From the NCBI GenBank assembly GCA_041655765.1, contig JBBAEU010000001.1:186001-250000 (forward strand): DNA of 64,000 nt. The letters are read 5' to 3'. Source of the stretch: Brumimicrobium sp041655765 (GTDB lineage: Bacteria; Bacteroidota; Bacteroidia; Flavobacteriales_D; Crocinitomicaceae). The position numbers and the translations under genes were made by a program. Below the pieces are notes generated by a model. The model did not search any database. It saw only the letters and a list, made by a program, of their open reading frames with translations, and was not told the origin of the DNA. Positions 7,211 to 16,508 of this stretch are shown piece by piece (positions within the stretch are counted from its first letter, which is position 1; each line of letters opens with the position of its first letter).

Positions 7211-10120
7211 TTGTTTAAAAAACTATTCATATTACTAACTCTTAACCTTGTTCCTCTGAGCGCATTTCTTCAGATTACTGCTTCATTTTCTACGATAGAT
7301 AATAAGCACTGTAATGGTGTTGAGTGTGATTGGGATGGTCCGAGTATCTTGATTAATGAAATTATGATTTCTCCAACATCTTTTGATGGTTCTTTATACG
7401 AAAATGGTGGCGGAAGACAAGGAGAATGGATTGAATTGTATAATCCTGATATTTGTGAACCTGTTGATATTTCTTGTTACTTTCTAGGAAATAATCAAAC
7501 AGATGGTACGTTTTCAAATGCTGGAGCTGGATACAGAATACCAAGTGGAACAGTAATTCCTCCGGCTGGGTTTTGTGTCATTCGTGGCGTAAATGCACCA
7601 TCTGTTCCAAGTAATAGACTCGTTCAAAATGGAGGAAATGTTGTAGAACTTGTTCCACAAAATAGTAATACATGTATGCAAGGAGTTCGTCTGTGGTTTC
7701 CAAATGCTGGTGGATGGTTTGCATTCTATGATGCAAATGGCGTCCCACAAGATGCAATTAGTTGGGGAAATATGTCGAATGTCGGAAATTATCCGTGTGT
7801 TCCAAGCTCTTCTGGTTGTGGTACGGGTGGAGTTTCATTGACAAGCTACAATAATATCCCTTCAAGCAGAAAAACAAAAATTTTTGGTGGTTTCCCTGAT
7901 TCGTATGGTAGAAGTGTGCGTCGTTTACCAGATGGTGGAAATTGGGTTATAAATGCTGGAACTACAAGTCCTACGATGGGAGGTTGTAATGCTACATGTA
8001 TTCCACCTGGAGAATCTTCATGTATTGGCTCTGCAACTGTGTTTCCTTCTGGTGGAACGCCGCCATATTCATTTCAATGGGATGATTGGCAAAATCAAAC
8101 TTCACAAACAGCCGATGAATTATGTGCTGGAACATATACGGTTGTTGTTACTGATGCAAATAATGTCAGTGCATCGTTTTCTGTTGTAGTGGAGAATTTT
8201 GTTCCAGATGTGTCTTTTGATTTTATTGATGAAGTTTGTGATGAAGGACAAATTATTCCGTTTGATGATTATTTGCCTATTCCTACAAGTGTTGAATCGG
8301 GTGTGTTTTATGTGAATGGCACTGAATCAGATAACTTTAATATAGATGTAGTAGGAGATGGGACGCATACGATTGTTTACGAGTTTACAGATGAGTTTGA
8401 TTGCTTTAATTCTGCTGAAGAAACAATTATTGTTCATCCTTCCCCTGATGCTTCTTTGTCTGGCTTAGAGACAGAATATTGTATCGATAATTTATTAGTC
8501 CCTTTAGACTTATCGCATACAAACGGAACACTTGCTGGTCCAGGAATCATCAACGAGGACTTTTCGGTAAATTTAGCTGGAGTAGGAGAACATGAAATTA
8601 CTTATTCCGTTGTAAATCAATTTGGTTGTGAAGATGTTGCAAGCCTCAACGTCACAATAAACGAACTTCCAGTTTTTGACGTTGATAAAGTTGATTTTAC
8701 TTGTGGTGATAATAATGGAGTAATAGAATTTATTGTAAATGCTGGAGAAGCTCCTTACCAATACTCAATTGATGGAGGACAAACAAGTCAAGCAAATCCA
8801 ATATTCTCAAATTTATCACAGGACTCTTATCAATTGATTGTGACAGATGCAAATGGGTGTGAGTTTTCGACGACTGAAACATTGACATCTTATGAAATTC
8901 CGCAATTAATTATGCCAGACGACATCCATACTTGTATTGGAGAATCTATTGTACTTAATGCCATAAATCCTGATGGTTACACGGTTACATGGGACAATGG
9001 TATTCAAAATAACGTATCTTTTACTCCTTCTGATGTTGGGGTTTTTTATTATACAGCAAATGTGTCGAGTGCCCATTGTGATAATTTTGAAACGGTAACT
9101 GTAACGGTGCATGACTTACCCAATGTGTATGCAGGAGAGGATTTTGTAATTTGCAGAGATGATGAAGCTGTATTGGAGGCTTCGGGTGCTGAAACATATA
9201 TTTGGAGTAACGATGTTGAAAACGGTGTTCCTTTCTATCCTCAAAATACAAATACTTATGAAGTTATCGGAATTGATGAGTGGGGTTGTATCAATTCTGA
9301 TATAATTGAAATTACAGTTAATCCACTTCCCGAACCTATTTTCTTTGCAGATACTTTGTTTGGTTGTCAACCGCTCAACGTTGTTTTTACAAATACTTCA
9401 GATATGTCAAGGATTGAAAAATGTATTTGGAACTTTGGAGATGGTTCTCAGTCAAATCAGTGTGGAATTGTTGCACACAACTACTTTTCAAGTGGAACTT
9501 TCGATGTTAGTTTGACTTTAATTGACGATAATAATTGTAAAGGAACTCATACAATTGAAGAATATATTGAAGTTTTTCCAACTGCCCGAGCAGATTTTAT
9601 TCCTGATCCAGCCATTACAGGAACAAGTGAGCCTGTGATAAATTTTATTAATAATTCTTATAATGCAAATATTTTTCTTTGGGATTTTGGTTATCAAAAT
9701 AAACAATCAAATCTCAAACATGCATCTTTTGAATATCCATCTGACACGGAAGGGAATTATATCGTAACTTTAATTGCAAATAATGAATACAATTGTCCAG
9801 ATACAATTCAAAAAGCAGTTAGATTATATGAAGATGTGATTTTCTATGTTCCAAATACTTTTACACCTGATGGAGATGAATTTAATGATATGTTTCAACC
9901 AGTTTTTAGTCAAGGAGTTAATCCTTACGATTTTGAATTAAAAATATACAACCGTTGGGGAGAATTAATATTTGAAACCCATAATTTTGATGAAGGTTGG
10001 GACGGAACGTATGGTGGAAAAGTGGCGAAAGATGGAACGTATTTGTGGACAATAGAATTTGGTTGGAAAAGTCAAAGTATTAGACAAAAACATACAGGGC
10101 ATGTTAATCTTCTACGGTAA
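7211..10120 (+). CDS. Large surface protein with lamin-tail, SprB-like and PKD repeats and a type B T9SS sorting domain
   Basis: Secreted 969-residue adhesin-like protein. It starts at a TTG codon: no ATG or GTG lies between it and the upstream in-frame stop at 7178, and the resulting MFKKLFILLTLNL is a good signal peptide. Next come a lamin-tail domain (about 45-190, with INEIMISP and GEWIELYN), SprB-like repeats (about 265-330 with GGTPPYSFQW and AGTYTVVVTD, and about 495-555), Ig-like modules, a PKD domain (about 720-810, WNFGDGS) and a type B C-terminal domain (about 880-969: FYVPNTFTPDGDEFND, YNRWGELI, GWDGTYGG). Type B cargo usually needs a PorP/SprF partner; one is encoded nearby on the other strand (12469-13401). 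The last 300 residues resemble those of the 24950-28582 product. Confidence 0.9.
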   Translation: MFKKLFILLTLNLVPLSAFLQITASFSTIDNKHCNGVECDWDGPSILINEIMISPTSFDGSLYENGGGRQGEWIELYNPDICEPVDISCYFLGNNQTDGTFSNAGAGYRIPSGTVIPPAGFCVIRGVNAPSVPSNRLVQNGGNVVELVPQNSNTCMQGVRLWFPNAGGWFAFYDANGVPQDAISWGNMSNVGNYPCVPSSSGCGTGGVSLTSYNNIPSSRKTKIFGGFPDSYGRSVRRLPDGGNWVINAGTTSPTMGGCNATCIPPGESSCIGSATVFPSGGTPPYSFQWDDWQNQTSQTADELCAGTYTVVVTDANNVSASFSVVVENFVPDVSFDFIDEVCDEGQIIPFDDYLPIPTSVESGVFYVNGTESDNFNIDVVGDGTHTIVYEFTDEFDCFNSAEETIIVHPSPDASLSGLETEYCIDNLLVPLDLSHTNGTLAGPGIINEDFSVNLAGVGEHEITYSVVNQFGCEDVASLNVTINELPVFDVDKVDFTCGDNNGVIEFIVNAGEAPYQYSIDGGQTSQANPIFSNLSQDSYQLIVTDANGCEFSTTETLTSYEIPQLIMPDDIHTCIGESIVLNAINPDGYTVTWDNGIQNNVSFTPSDVGVFYYTANVSSAHCDNFETVTVTVHDLPNVYAGEDFVICRDDEAVLEASGAETYIWSNDVENGVPFYPQNTNTYEVIGIDEWGCINSDIIEITVNPLPEPIFFADTLFGCQPLNVVFTNTSDMSRIEKCIWNFGDGSQSNQCGIVAHNYFSSGTFDVSLTLIDDNNCKGTHTIEEYIEVFPTARADFIPDPAITGTSEPVINFINNSYNANIFLWDFGYQNKQSNLKHASFEYPSDTEGNYIVTLIANNEYNCPDTIQKAVRLYEDVIFYVPNTFTPDGDEFNDMFQPVFSQGVNPYDFELKIYNRWGELIFETHNFDEGWDGTYGGKVAKDGTYLWTIEFGWKSQSIRQKHTGHVNLLR

Positions 10121-10137
10121 TTCTTCTGATTATCATA

Positions 10138-10178
10138 GATAAGAAAAAACCTTTCAGTCGAAGGGTTTTTTCTTATTC
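10138..10178. terminator. Bidirectional intrinsic terminator
   Basis: Arms 10139-10154 and 10161-10176 form a 16-bp stem (one G-T pair) with a 6-nt loop. A6 on the left and T6 on the right make it work on both strands. It separates the converging adhesin gene and the OmpA/PorP operon. Confidence 0.9.
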
Positions 10179-10196
10179 ATATCTGATTATCAGCTA

Positions 10197-12446
10197 CTAA
10201 TTAGATTTTGTAATGATAAATTCAGTTCTTCTATTTTTTTCATGAAGGGCTTCTTTTTCTGCTTCTGAACTTGCTTGATTGATTACTTCATCTGTATAAA
10301 TAGGCTGACTTTCTCCATAGCCATTTGCTTTTAATCTATTTGCTGCAATTCCTTTGTTGACTATGTAATCCATCGAACGATTAGCTCTTCTGTCTGAAAG
10401 CCACATATTATAATTATCATCAGCTCTGCTGTCTGTATGTGCTTTTAGATGAATTTCCATCTTGGGGTTATCTTTAAGAATTTTTACAACTTTATCTAAT
10501 TCTTTTTTTGCTTGTGGGGTTAAATATGAACTATTTAGATCAAAAATAATAGGAGATAGGTTGTATATATCGTTTAGGTCAGAACCATCTGTATGTCGAG
10601 CCAAACTTATATCGACACGCTCATCAACTGCAATATTGTTTGCACTTTCAAGAACTTCTGCCAAGGATACGATTTTGGTTTCATAATTGTCTTTTTCGAG
10701 TGTAAATGAATAATTAATATTGTCACCAAATTTTTGTTTGATAGCTGAAGATTTAAAAGTGCCATCTTTACCGGTTGAAAAAGTTCCTAAACTCTCTCCA
10801 GTTGTTTCATCAGTAATGGTGACTGTTACATTTTCCAAAATATCTCCTCCTTGTTTATCCTTAATAATACCCGAAAAATAATAATCATGGCTAGGAACAA
10901 GATTAAAGTCTTCAACGTAGTCTCTTGTAGTCGGAGTATAATCAAGGGGTTTTGTTGTTGAAATATAGTCATCTTGTATAATTTTTACTTGATAACCATC
11001 TTCTAGATTATCTAGTTCAACGTAATACTCTCCTTTTGGGTTAGAAGTTGTTTCAGCAACTATATTTCCTTCGTTATCCAATACTTGAATGGTTGCATTA
11101 TTAATAATATCCCCATCCGTAACATCCGTAATCAGTCCTGAAACTGTTCGAGAATTTGTTATTTTTACATGTTGAATAACTCCGTAAACATCGTCAGAAC
11201 CTTCACCTCCAGGTCGGTTCGATGCATAGAATCCTTTTGTTTGCTCTTCATCGTTAATAAACGAAAAATCATCATAAGTAGAGTTAACTGGAACACCTAA
11301 GTTTTCAATGTTTTTAACATCTCCGTCTGATTTTAGTCGAGCTACATATACATCCAATCCTCCTAGGCCAGCATGTCCATCAGAAGAGAAGAAAAGCAGA
11401 TTTTCGCTTTGATTATGAGTAGGGAAAACTTCGTTTCCTAAGGTATTTACTTTGCTACCTAAGTTTTTAGGTTCTCCTTCTGGTAAGCCATTTTCATTCA
11501 AATCGACGACATATAAATCCATTCCTCCGAATCCACCTGGTCTGTCAGAAGAGAAATACAATTTTGTTCCTTCAACATTTATGGCAGGATGACCTGTAGA
11601 ATATTCATCATTATTAATGTTTAGCTCTTCAACATCAACAAATTTGTCATCAACCATTTTAGCACGATATATCTTTAATCTGATTATATTTTCGCTATCT
11701 GTACCTTTTGAGCCGTCGATATAATTGTTTCTAGTAAAGTATAAAAAGCCAAGTTTCTCGTTCCAAATTGACGGTCCGTCGTGGTATTTAGAGGTGACTC
11801 CTTTTGATTTTATCAAATTCATCTTACCGATTTGATTTTGGTCATTAAGACTCGCCTTGTAAATGTCATAAAAATAATCTCCCGACCAAGCATCGGTTTG
11901 TCCGATAGCTAAAGAACGTTTTTGAGAACTTGATAGTAAAACCTCTCCAGGTTTGTAAAAGGTAACCCCAATTTCAGAATATTCTGTATTCACATTTTGA
12001 TTAACAACCGAGAACCATCCTTTGTCTTCCAATAATGAAGAAATAGGAGTAGGGCTTATAAAGCTTTCTGAGATTCCTTTGTTGTCATATTTAGAAGCAT
12101 ATTCTTGAATAATGGTGTTTGATTTATCATAGTTCTCTATTGATCTTAGAAGAATTCCATACTTAAAAAGATTTTCTTGAGAAACTTCTTCATTTCTATA
12201 GATAAAGTCATACCACTTGGCAGCTTTTTGTTTATTCCCAATTTTATGGTAAGCATCAGCGATTTTGTTAGCGACAACATTAGAATCTACATTTCTAGCT
12301 AATACATCTTCATAAGCCTCTGCTGCTTGATAAAATGATTTATTTTCATACATTCTATCAGCATATTTTAATCGCGAAGATTGTCCAATAATGTTTAGAG
12401 GAAGTATAAAAACTGAAATTAAAAGTATGTATATTGATTTTTTCAT
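10197..12446 (-). CDS. OmpA-family envelope protein with TPR, PD40 propeller and carboxypeptidase-like regulatory domains
   Basis: Outer-membrane-associated, peptidoglycan-binding protein of 749 residues, with the same domain order as T9SS component PorE and as OmpA proteins encoded beside sprF-like genes. It has a signal peptide (1-21, ending NIIGQ), TPR-like helices (about 25-130), PD40 beta-propeller blades (for example LYFSSDRPGGFGG and LLFFSSDGHAGLGG, about 280-370), two carboxypeptidase-regulatory-like domains (about 425-505 and 515-600) and a C-terminal OmpA domain (about 640-745; HTDSRADDNYN, LSDRRANRSMDY). It follows the PorP/SprF gene after 22 nt in the same operon. It probably anchors the SprF-type protein and its cargo to the cell wall; which T9SS subcomplex it serves cannot be decided here. 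Confidence 0.88.
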   Translation of the reverse strand: MKKSIYILLISVFILPLNIIGQSSRLKYADRMYENKSFYQAAEAYEDVLARNVDSNVVANKIADAYHKIGNKQKAAKWYDFIYRNEEVSQENLFKYGILLRSIENYDKSNTIIQEYASKYDNKGISESFISPTPISSLLEDKGWFSVVNQNVNTEYSEIGVTFYKPGEVLLSSSQKRSLAIGQTDAWSGDYFYDIYKASLNDQNQIGKMNLIKSKGVTSKYHDGPSIWNEKLGFLYFTRNNYIDGSKGTDSENIIRLKIYRAKMVDDKFVDVEELNINNDEYSTGHPAINVEGTKLYFSSDRPGGFGGMDLYVVDLNENGLPEGEPKNLGSKVNTLGNEVFPTHNQSENLLFFSSDGHAGLGGLDVYVARLKSDGDVKNIENLGVPVNSTYDDFSFINDEEQTKGFYASNRPGGEGSDDVYGVIQHVKITNSRTVSGLITDVTDGDIINNATIQVLDNEGNIVAETTSNPKGEYYVELDNLEDGYQVKIIQDDYISTTKPLDYTPTTRDYVEDFNLVPSHDYYFSGIIKDKQGGDILENVTVTITDETTGESLGTFSTGKDGTFKSSAIKQKFGDNINYSFTLEKDNYETKIVSLAEVLESANNIAVDERVDISLARHTDGSDLNDIYNLSPIIFDLNSSYLTPQAKKELDKVVKILKDNPKMEIHLKAHTDSRADDNYNMWLSDRRANRSMDYIVNKGIAANRLKANGYGESQPIYTDEVINQASSEAEKEALHEKNRRTEFIITKSN

Positions 12447-12468
12447 TATTCAATTTATTTAGTAGTAA

Positions 12469-13401
12469 TTAAAAGAACCTAGGAGAAGTTATTGATTTTT
12501 TAAACAGATTAATGTCGTAGCTTATCATTAATTCATGTGTACCTGCATTGTGCGATCTAATTTCCGTAGTTGAATATTCAAAGGCATAACCAAGTTTAAA
12601 CTGATTGGAAATTGAAATTTGGAAATACAAGCCAGCACTTTCAAGTAATCTGTAGTTTGCACCTAACCAAAACTTGTCGTAAAAGATAAAACCAAGGTTT
12701 ACATCCAATGCCATCGGTGCGTTTTCTGTAATCTTTAACATCGCGCTTGGTCTTATTTTTAACATTCTACCCGCTGGGATATAACCACCAAGTGTTAAGT
12801 AATAGTGACGTTGTGAAATGTATTCTTTATTGAGAATGTCAGGGTCTTTTGAATTATCCAGAATCCTAGGTACGGCAATACCTGCAAAAAACTGATTAGA
12901 ATGATAATAAATTCCAGCACCAAAATTGGGGTCGATTTCATTGTTGTAACTAACATTTAATGTATTGTCATTAGGGTTGTTTGTCGTTAACTTTGAAATA
13001 TCACCATTGAGAAGATTTATTCCACCTTTAATTCCAAAAGAAAGTCTTCCTTTGTGTTTTTTAAATCGTAGGCTATAAGAAACATCTGCATTAATCCATG
13101 TAGAATTGTTTGGACCAACCCTATCGTTTAATGCACTTATTCCAATTCCTAAGTTATCCCAGCCAATTGGCGAATGGATATTAAATGTTGTACTCATAGG
13201 TGCTCCATCAAATCCAACCCATTGTTGCCTATGCAAGGCTGTAAGATTCATGACCCCATGTGTTCCTGCGTATGCAGGATTATAATATGCCATGTTGTCC
13301 AAGTATTGGGTAAACTGAGCCTCTTGTTGGGCGTAGGAAAAATTAGACAAAATTGCTAAAAATATAATTGTAGCATTTCTCAATAGTTTGTTTACATTCA
13401 T
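12469..13401 (-). CDS. PorP/SprF family T9SS outer-membrane protein
   Basis: Outer-membrane beta-barrel of the PorP/SprF family, about 310 residues. SprF-type members help export or attach type B cargo such as SprB. The mature N terminus after the signal peptide (ending SNFSYAQ) has the family hallmark QFTQYLDNMAYYNPAYAGT, and later strands show GxGIYYHSNQFFAGIAVP-type barrel repeats. The C terminus lies close to the OmpA-domain gene that follows. Two ATGs (13401 and 13422) both give signal peptides; I chose 13401 because MNVNKLLRN is the more compact n-region. The open frame upstream to 13659 overlaps the SDR gene and is not coding. Likely partner cargo: the type B adhesins at 7211-10120 or 24950-28582. 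Confidence 0.88.
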   Translation of the reverse strand: MNVNKLLRNATIIFLAILSNFSYAQQEAQFTQYLDNMAYYNPAYAGTHGVMNLTALHRQQWVGFDGAPMSTTFNIHSPIGWDNLGIGISALNDRVGPNNSTWINADVSYSLRFKKHKGRLSFGIKGGINLLNGDISKLTTNNPNDNTLNVSYNNEIDPNFGAGIYYHSNQFFAGIAVPRILDNSKDPDILNKEYISQRHYYLTLGGYIPAGRMLKIRPSAMLKITENAPMALDVNLGFIFYDKFWLGANYRLLESAGLYFQISISNQFKLGYAFEYSTTEIRSHNAGTHELMISYDINLFKKSITSPRFF

Positions 13402-13627
13402 AGTACTGGTATTATGTTTCATTAGATTTATAGCTTTATCATTAGTAGTATTTAAGTTGTAATAGTACAAAATAAAATAATTCAATCCAAAGGTTATAAA
13501 CCAAATTACAGTATTAAATTTTTTATAATCGGTACAAATATAGTCTTTTCGCAATAAAACAACAATAAAAATGATTTTAAATATCAACAACTGAATCTTA
13601 ATTTCATCGTATTTTGGATTTCGTTGT

Positions 13628-14335
13628 CTATTTTGAAGGATTTGATGGTCGAATCTCAATCTTACTGGGCAACGCTCTTGGATTCATTTTTAATAGATTA
13701 TATACGGTTTCGCCGATGTCTTCAGGTTGTAGTTTCCATGCGTCATTTTCATCGGGTGTATGATTGTTGAAATAACTCGTAACCGAACCGGGCATAATTG
13801 TAGAAACCTTGATGTTGTATGGCCTTAAATCTAACATAATTGCTTGAGAAAATCCGACAATCGCATATTTACTTGCATTATAGGCAAAACCTTTTGGAAA
13901 GAAGTTTGTACCAGCTAAACTTGAAATGGTGATAATGTATCCCTTTGTCTTCTTTAATTCTTCTACTGAAGCTTTTACACTATTAAAAACACCAGTTACG
14001 TTGGTGTCTATGACTTGATTCCATTGCTCATGCGTCATTTCATCAATTGGTGCAAAAATACCTAAGCCTGCATTGGCAACCAAAACATCTAATCTTTTCC
14101 ATGTGGCTATAATTTTTTCGACAGCCTTTTCTTCATCAACATGATTTCTTACATCAGATTCGATGGCTAAAATATCATCCTGATTGCCAATTAAATTTTT
14201 CTTTGATTTTTCTACATCTGACAGTTTTCTACCGCTGATGGCAACTCTATATCCTTTGTCTAATAAATATTGGGCAATTCCTTTTCCAATTCCTTTACTT
14301 CCTCCTGTTATATATACTACTTTTTTGTTTGACAT
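13628..14335 (-). CDS. Short-chain dehydrogenase/reductase (SDR)
   Basis: Classical cytosolic SDR oxidoreductase, 235 residues. It has the Rossmann motif T10GGSKGIG17, NAG at 88-90, catalytic N112, Ser138/139 and Y152-x3-K156 in YNASK. A basic residue after the second strand (R36 in SGRK) suggests preference for NADP(H). Substrate cannot be assigned; it resembles 3-oxoacyl-ACP-reductase-like SDRs but is not in a fatty-acid gene cluster. It is divergent from the DUF2249 gene, sharing the 85-bp region 14336-14420, and is followed by the PorP operon after 226 nt without a clear terminator. Confidence 0.88.
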   Translation of the reverse strand: MSNKKVVYITGGSKGIGKGIAQYLLDKGYRVAISGRKLSDVEKSKKNLIGNQDDILAIESDVRNHVDEEKAVEKIIATWKRLDVLVANAGLGIFAPIDEMTHEQWNQVIDTNVTGVFNSVKASVEELKKTKGYIITISSLAGTNFFPKGFAYNASKYAIVGFSQAIMLDLRPYNIKVSTIMPGSVTSYFNNHTPDENDAWKLQPEDIGETVYNLLKMNPRALPSKIEIRPSNPSK

Positions 14336-14376
14336 AATTTATTTTTATAAATCAGACCTTTTTGTCTTAAATTGTT

Positions 14377-14384
14377 TATCTTTG
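14377..14384 (+). promoter_or_regulatory. Promoter -7 element of the DUF2249 gene
   Basis: TATCTTTG matches the TAnnTTTG consensus, 37 nt before the ATG at 14421. I see no TTG at the expected -33 distance, so this may need an activator. Confidence 0.45.
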
Positions 14385-14420
14385 CTTTATGGTTAAATAT
14401 AATAATAAAAATTATATTAT

Positions 14421-15179
14421 ATGAAAATAGAGTTTGATTTAAATAAAGATATTGATGTGAGGATTTATCCTCCAATTGTTCGTCACGAAAATCTATTGCG
14501 TGTTTTTACTGATTTACCAGTAAATGAAAGTTTCATTTTTATTAATGACCACGATCCAATTCCATTGTTTTATGAGTTTAAATCTATCCACGGTGATGTA
14601 GTAGGATGGGAGTACCTAAATCGTGGAGGCAGAGAGTGGAAAGTTCGTGTAACGCGATTGGAAGAGTCAAAAGGAGAAGGATTGAAAGATGGTATTTCTA
14701 CTTTGATGGACTTGAGAAATATTGATGAAGATAAGTGGAAACAAGTAGTCTTTCATCGATATGGAATGATGGAGGAAGGAACAACGATGGAGTTGATTGC
14801 TCGAAAAAATCCAGATGAAATACAACAAATTTTTATAGATAAATTTGAAGGTAAACATACTTGGCATTACCAAAAAGAAGTCCCAGGTGAATTTGTGATT
14901 CATATTACAAAGGATGTATTAACAGGATTGGGTGATGATGGTTTTTCAGTTGTAAACGAATTTGATGTTCGTCCATTTGATCCAACTGCACGCCACGAAA
15001 TGTTTTATAAGGCTTTTTCTGATATTAAACCTGGAGAAGCATTTGAGTTTATCAATGATCATGACCCAAAACCTTTGTATTATCAGATGGAAGCAGAAAG
15101 TAAAGACCCTTTCTTTTGGGAATATTTAGAACAAGGTCCTGATGTATGGAAAGTTAGGGTAATTAAAATGAAAAAGTAG
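14421..15179 (+). CDS. Protein with three DUF2249-like repeats
   Basis: Cytosolic 252-residue protein built of three repeats of the DUF2249 type: about 8-78 (DVRIYPPIVRHENLLRVF, INDHDPIPLFYEF, WKVRVTR), about 90-160 (degenerate: MDLRNIDEDKW, ARKNPDEIQQIF, FTWHYQKE-like segment) and about 178-250 (FDVRPFDPTARHEMFYKAF, INDHDPKPLYYQM, WKVRVIK). DUF2249 proteins are widespread and often sit near nitric oxide or nitrate metabolism genes; their biochemical role is not settled. A heme-copper NO-reductase-like operon lies in this window at 46-49.5 kb but is not adjacent. The gene is monocistronic: own -7 element and a terminator at 15221-15253. Confidence 0.85.
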   Translation: MKIEFDLNKDIDVRIYPPIVRHENLLRVFTDLPVNESFIFINDHDPIPLFYEFKSIHGDVVGWEYLNRGGREWKVRVTRLEESKGEGLKDGISTLMDLRNIDEDKWKQVVFHRYGMMEEGTTMELIARKNPDEIQQIFIDKFEGKHTWHYQKEVPGEFVIHITKDVLTGLGDDGFSVVNEFDVRPFDPTARHEMFYKAFSDIKPGEAFEFINDHDPKPLYYQMEAESKDPFFWEYLEQGPDVWKVRVIKMKK

Positions 15180-15220
15180 TCGATTAAGAATTTTATTGTT
15201 AAATATATATTACTTTTAGA

Positions 15221-15253
15221 GTGTATCAAAGTTTCTTTTGATACACTTTTTTT
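15221..15253 (+). terminator. Intrinsic terminator after the DUF2249 gene
   Basis: Perfect 10-bp stem 15221-15230/15237-15246 with a 6-nt loop, followed by a run of seven Ts. It ends the DUF2249 transcript and isolates the next gene. Confidence 0.9.
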
Positions 15254-15298
15254 ATTTATATCAATCTAGCCTAAGAAGTATAACAGACAAGATAAACG

Positions 15299-16411
15299 AT
15301 GGATAAAACTTTTTCAACAGATAAAGAACTGGTCATATTCTACAAAGTAGATATTGTTGTTATTGGAGCTGGTCAAGCAGGACTTTCTGCTGCGTATCAT
15401 TTAAAACGTCATGGTATTCTCCCGAAAAAGGGATTTGTGGTTTTAGACGATGAGTTTGGTGCTGGTGGAGCATGGCAACATCGATGGGATTCACTAACAT
15501 TAAGTACAGTAAATGGAATCAACGATTTGCCAGGTATGAATTTTGCTGATGCGGTAGATACTGAAAACGCTTCATTACAAGCCAATATTGCCGTTCCAGA
15601 TTATTATGAAAAGTACGAAAAACACTTTGATTTGCCAGTTATTCGACCAATTCGGGTGGAAGAAGTAGTTGAAAAAAACGATAGATTTCATATTAAAACC
15701 AACGGCTTTCAATTTTCTGCTAGAGGGATTATCAATGCTACAGGAATTTGGAAAACTCCTTTCTGTCCGAAATATCCTGGATGGGAATCGTTTAAAGGAT
15801 TACAATTACACACGGGAGACTATAAAAGTGCTGATGAATTTAAAGATAAACATGTAATAGTTGTTGGTGGGGGAATTTCAGCTGTTCAATTGTTGGGCGA
15901 AATATCAGAGGTTACTTCTACAACTTGGGTTACACGTCGTCCACCTGACTTTAGAAGTTATAAATTCACACAAGAAAAAGGTCGTGAAGCAGTTACAATG
16001 GTTGATGAGCGTGTGCGTAAAGGATTGCCGCCAAAATCGGTTGTTTCAGTAACAGGGTTACCGCTTACGCCATACATTAAAGAAATGATTGAGAAAGGCG
16101 TAATGGAAAGAAAACCAATGTTTAAAGAAATTACTGAAACAGGTGTTCGCTGGGAAGATGGAACGGAAGAATCAGCCGATGTTATTTTTTGGAATACAGG
16201 GTTTCGGCATTCTTTAGAACATCTAGAGCCTTTGGGATTAATGAATGAAAAAGGAGGAATATTAATGTCGGGCAGATTGGCTACTCGCGTAGAAAAAGAC
16301 CACCGTATTCATCTAACAGGTTATGGTCCATCTGCTTCGACCATTGGTGCCAATCGCGCTGGAAGAGCCGCAGCAACTGAATTGATTAAATTTTTAGGAT
16401 TAGAAAAATGA
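15299..16411 (+). CDS. FAD/NAD(P)-binding flavoprotein monooxygenase-like oxidoreductase
   Basis: Cytosolic 370-residue two-dinucleotide-fold flavoprotein, similar to CzcO/TrkA-type NAD(P)/FAD-dependent oxidoreductases. The FAD motif is IGAGQAGLSAAYHL (about 22-35) and GAGGAWQHRW follows at about 54-63. The NAD(P) motif VVGGGISAVQLLGE is at about 186-199. Near the C terminus ATRVEKDHRIHLTGYGPSAS resembles the second FAD-contacting strand. Probable reaction: NAD(P)H-dependent hydroxylation or reduction of a small molecule; substrate unknown. The family occurs in metal or redox stress loci, but neighbours here give no hint. Starts at ATG 15299, 46 nt after the terminator of the previous gene. 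Confidence 0.8.
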   Translation: MDKTFSTDKELVIFYKVDIVVIGAGQAGLSAAYHLKRHGILPKKGFVVLDDEFGAGGAWQHRWDSLTLSTVNGINDLPGMNFADAVDTENASLQANIAVPDYYEKYEKHFDLPVIRPIRVEEVVEKNDRFHIKTNGFQFSARGIINATGIWKTPFCPKYPGWESFKGLQLHTGDYKSADEFKDKHVIVVGGGISAVQLLGEISEVTSTTWVTRRPPDFRSYKFTQEKGREAVTMVDERVRKGLPPKSVVSVTGLPLTPYIKEMIEKGVMERKPMFKEITETGVRWEDGTEESADVIFWNTGFRHSLEHLEPLGLMNEKGGILMSGRLATRVEKDHRIHLTGYGPSASTIGANRAGRAAATELIKFLGLEK

Positions 16412-16508
16412 AATTTGTTTAAATGAAACCATTAATCCATATATAAATTTAACATTCAATTATTACTTGAGTGATTTGTATTTATATAGCTGACTATCAA
16501 TGAATAAA

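Noticed and set aside
8573..9706. Several antisense open frames opposite the 969-residue adhesin
   Set aside because: They lack signals, overlap a well-supported protein and have compositions typical of reversed AT-rich coding DNA.
13402..13659. 86-residue N-terminal extension of the PorP/SprF protein
   Set aside because: It would overlap the SDR gene and bury the signal peptide.
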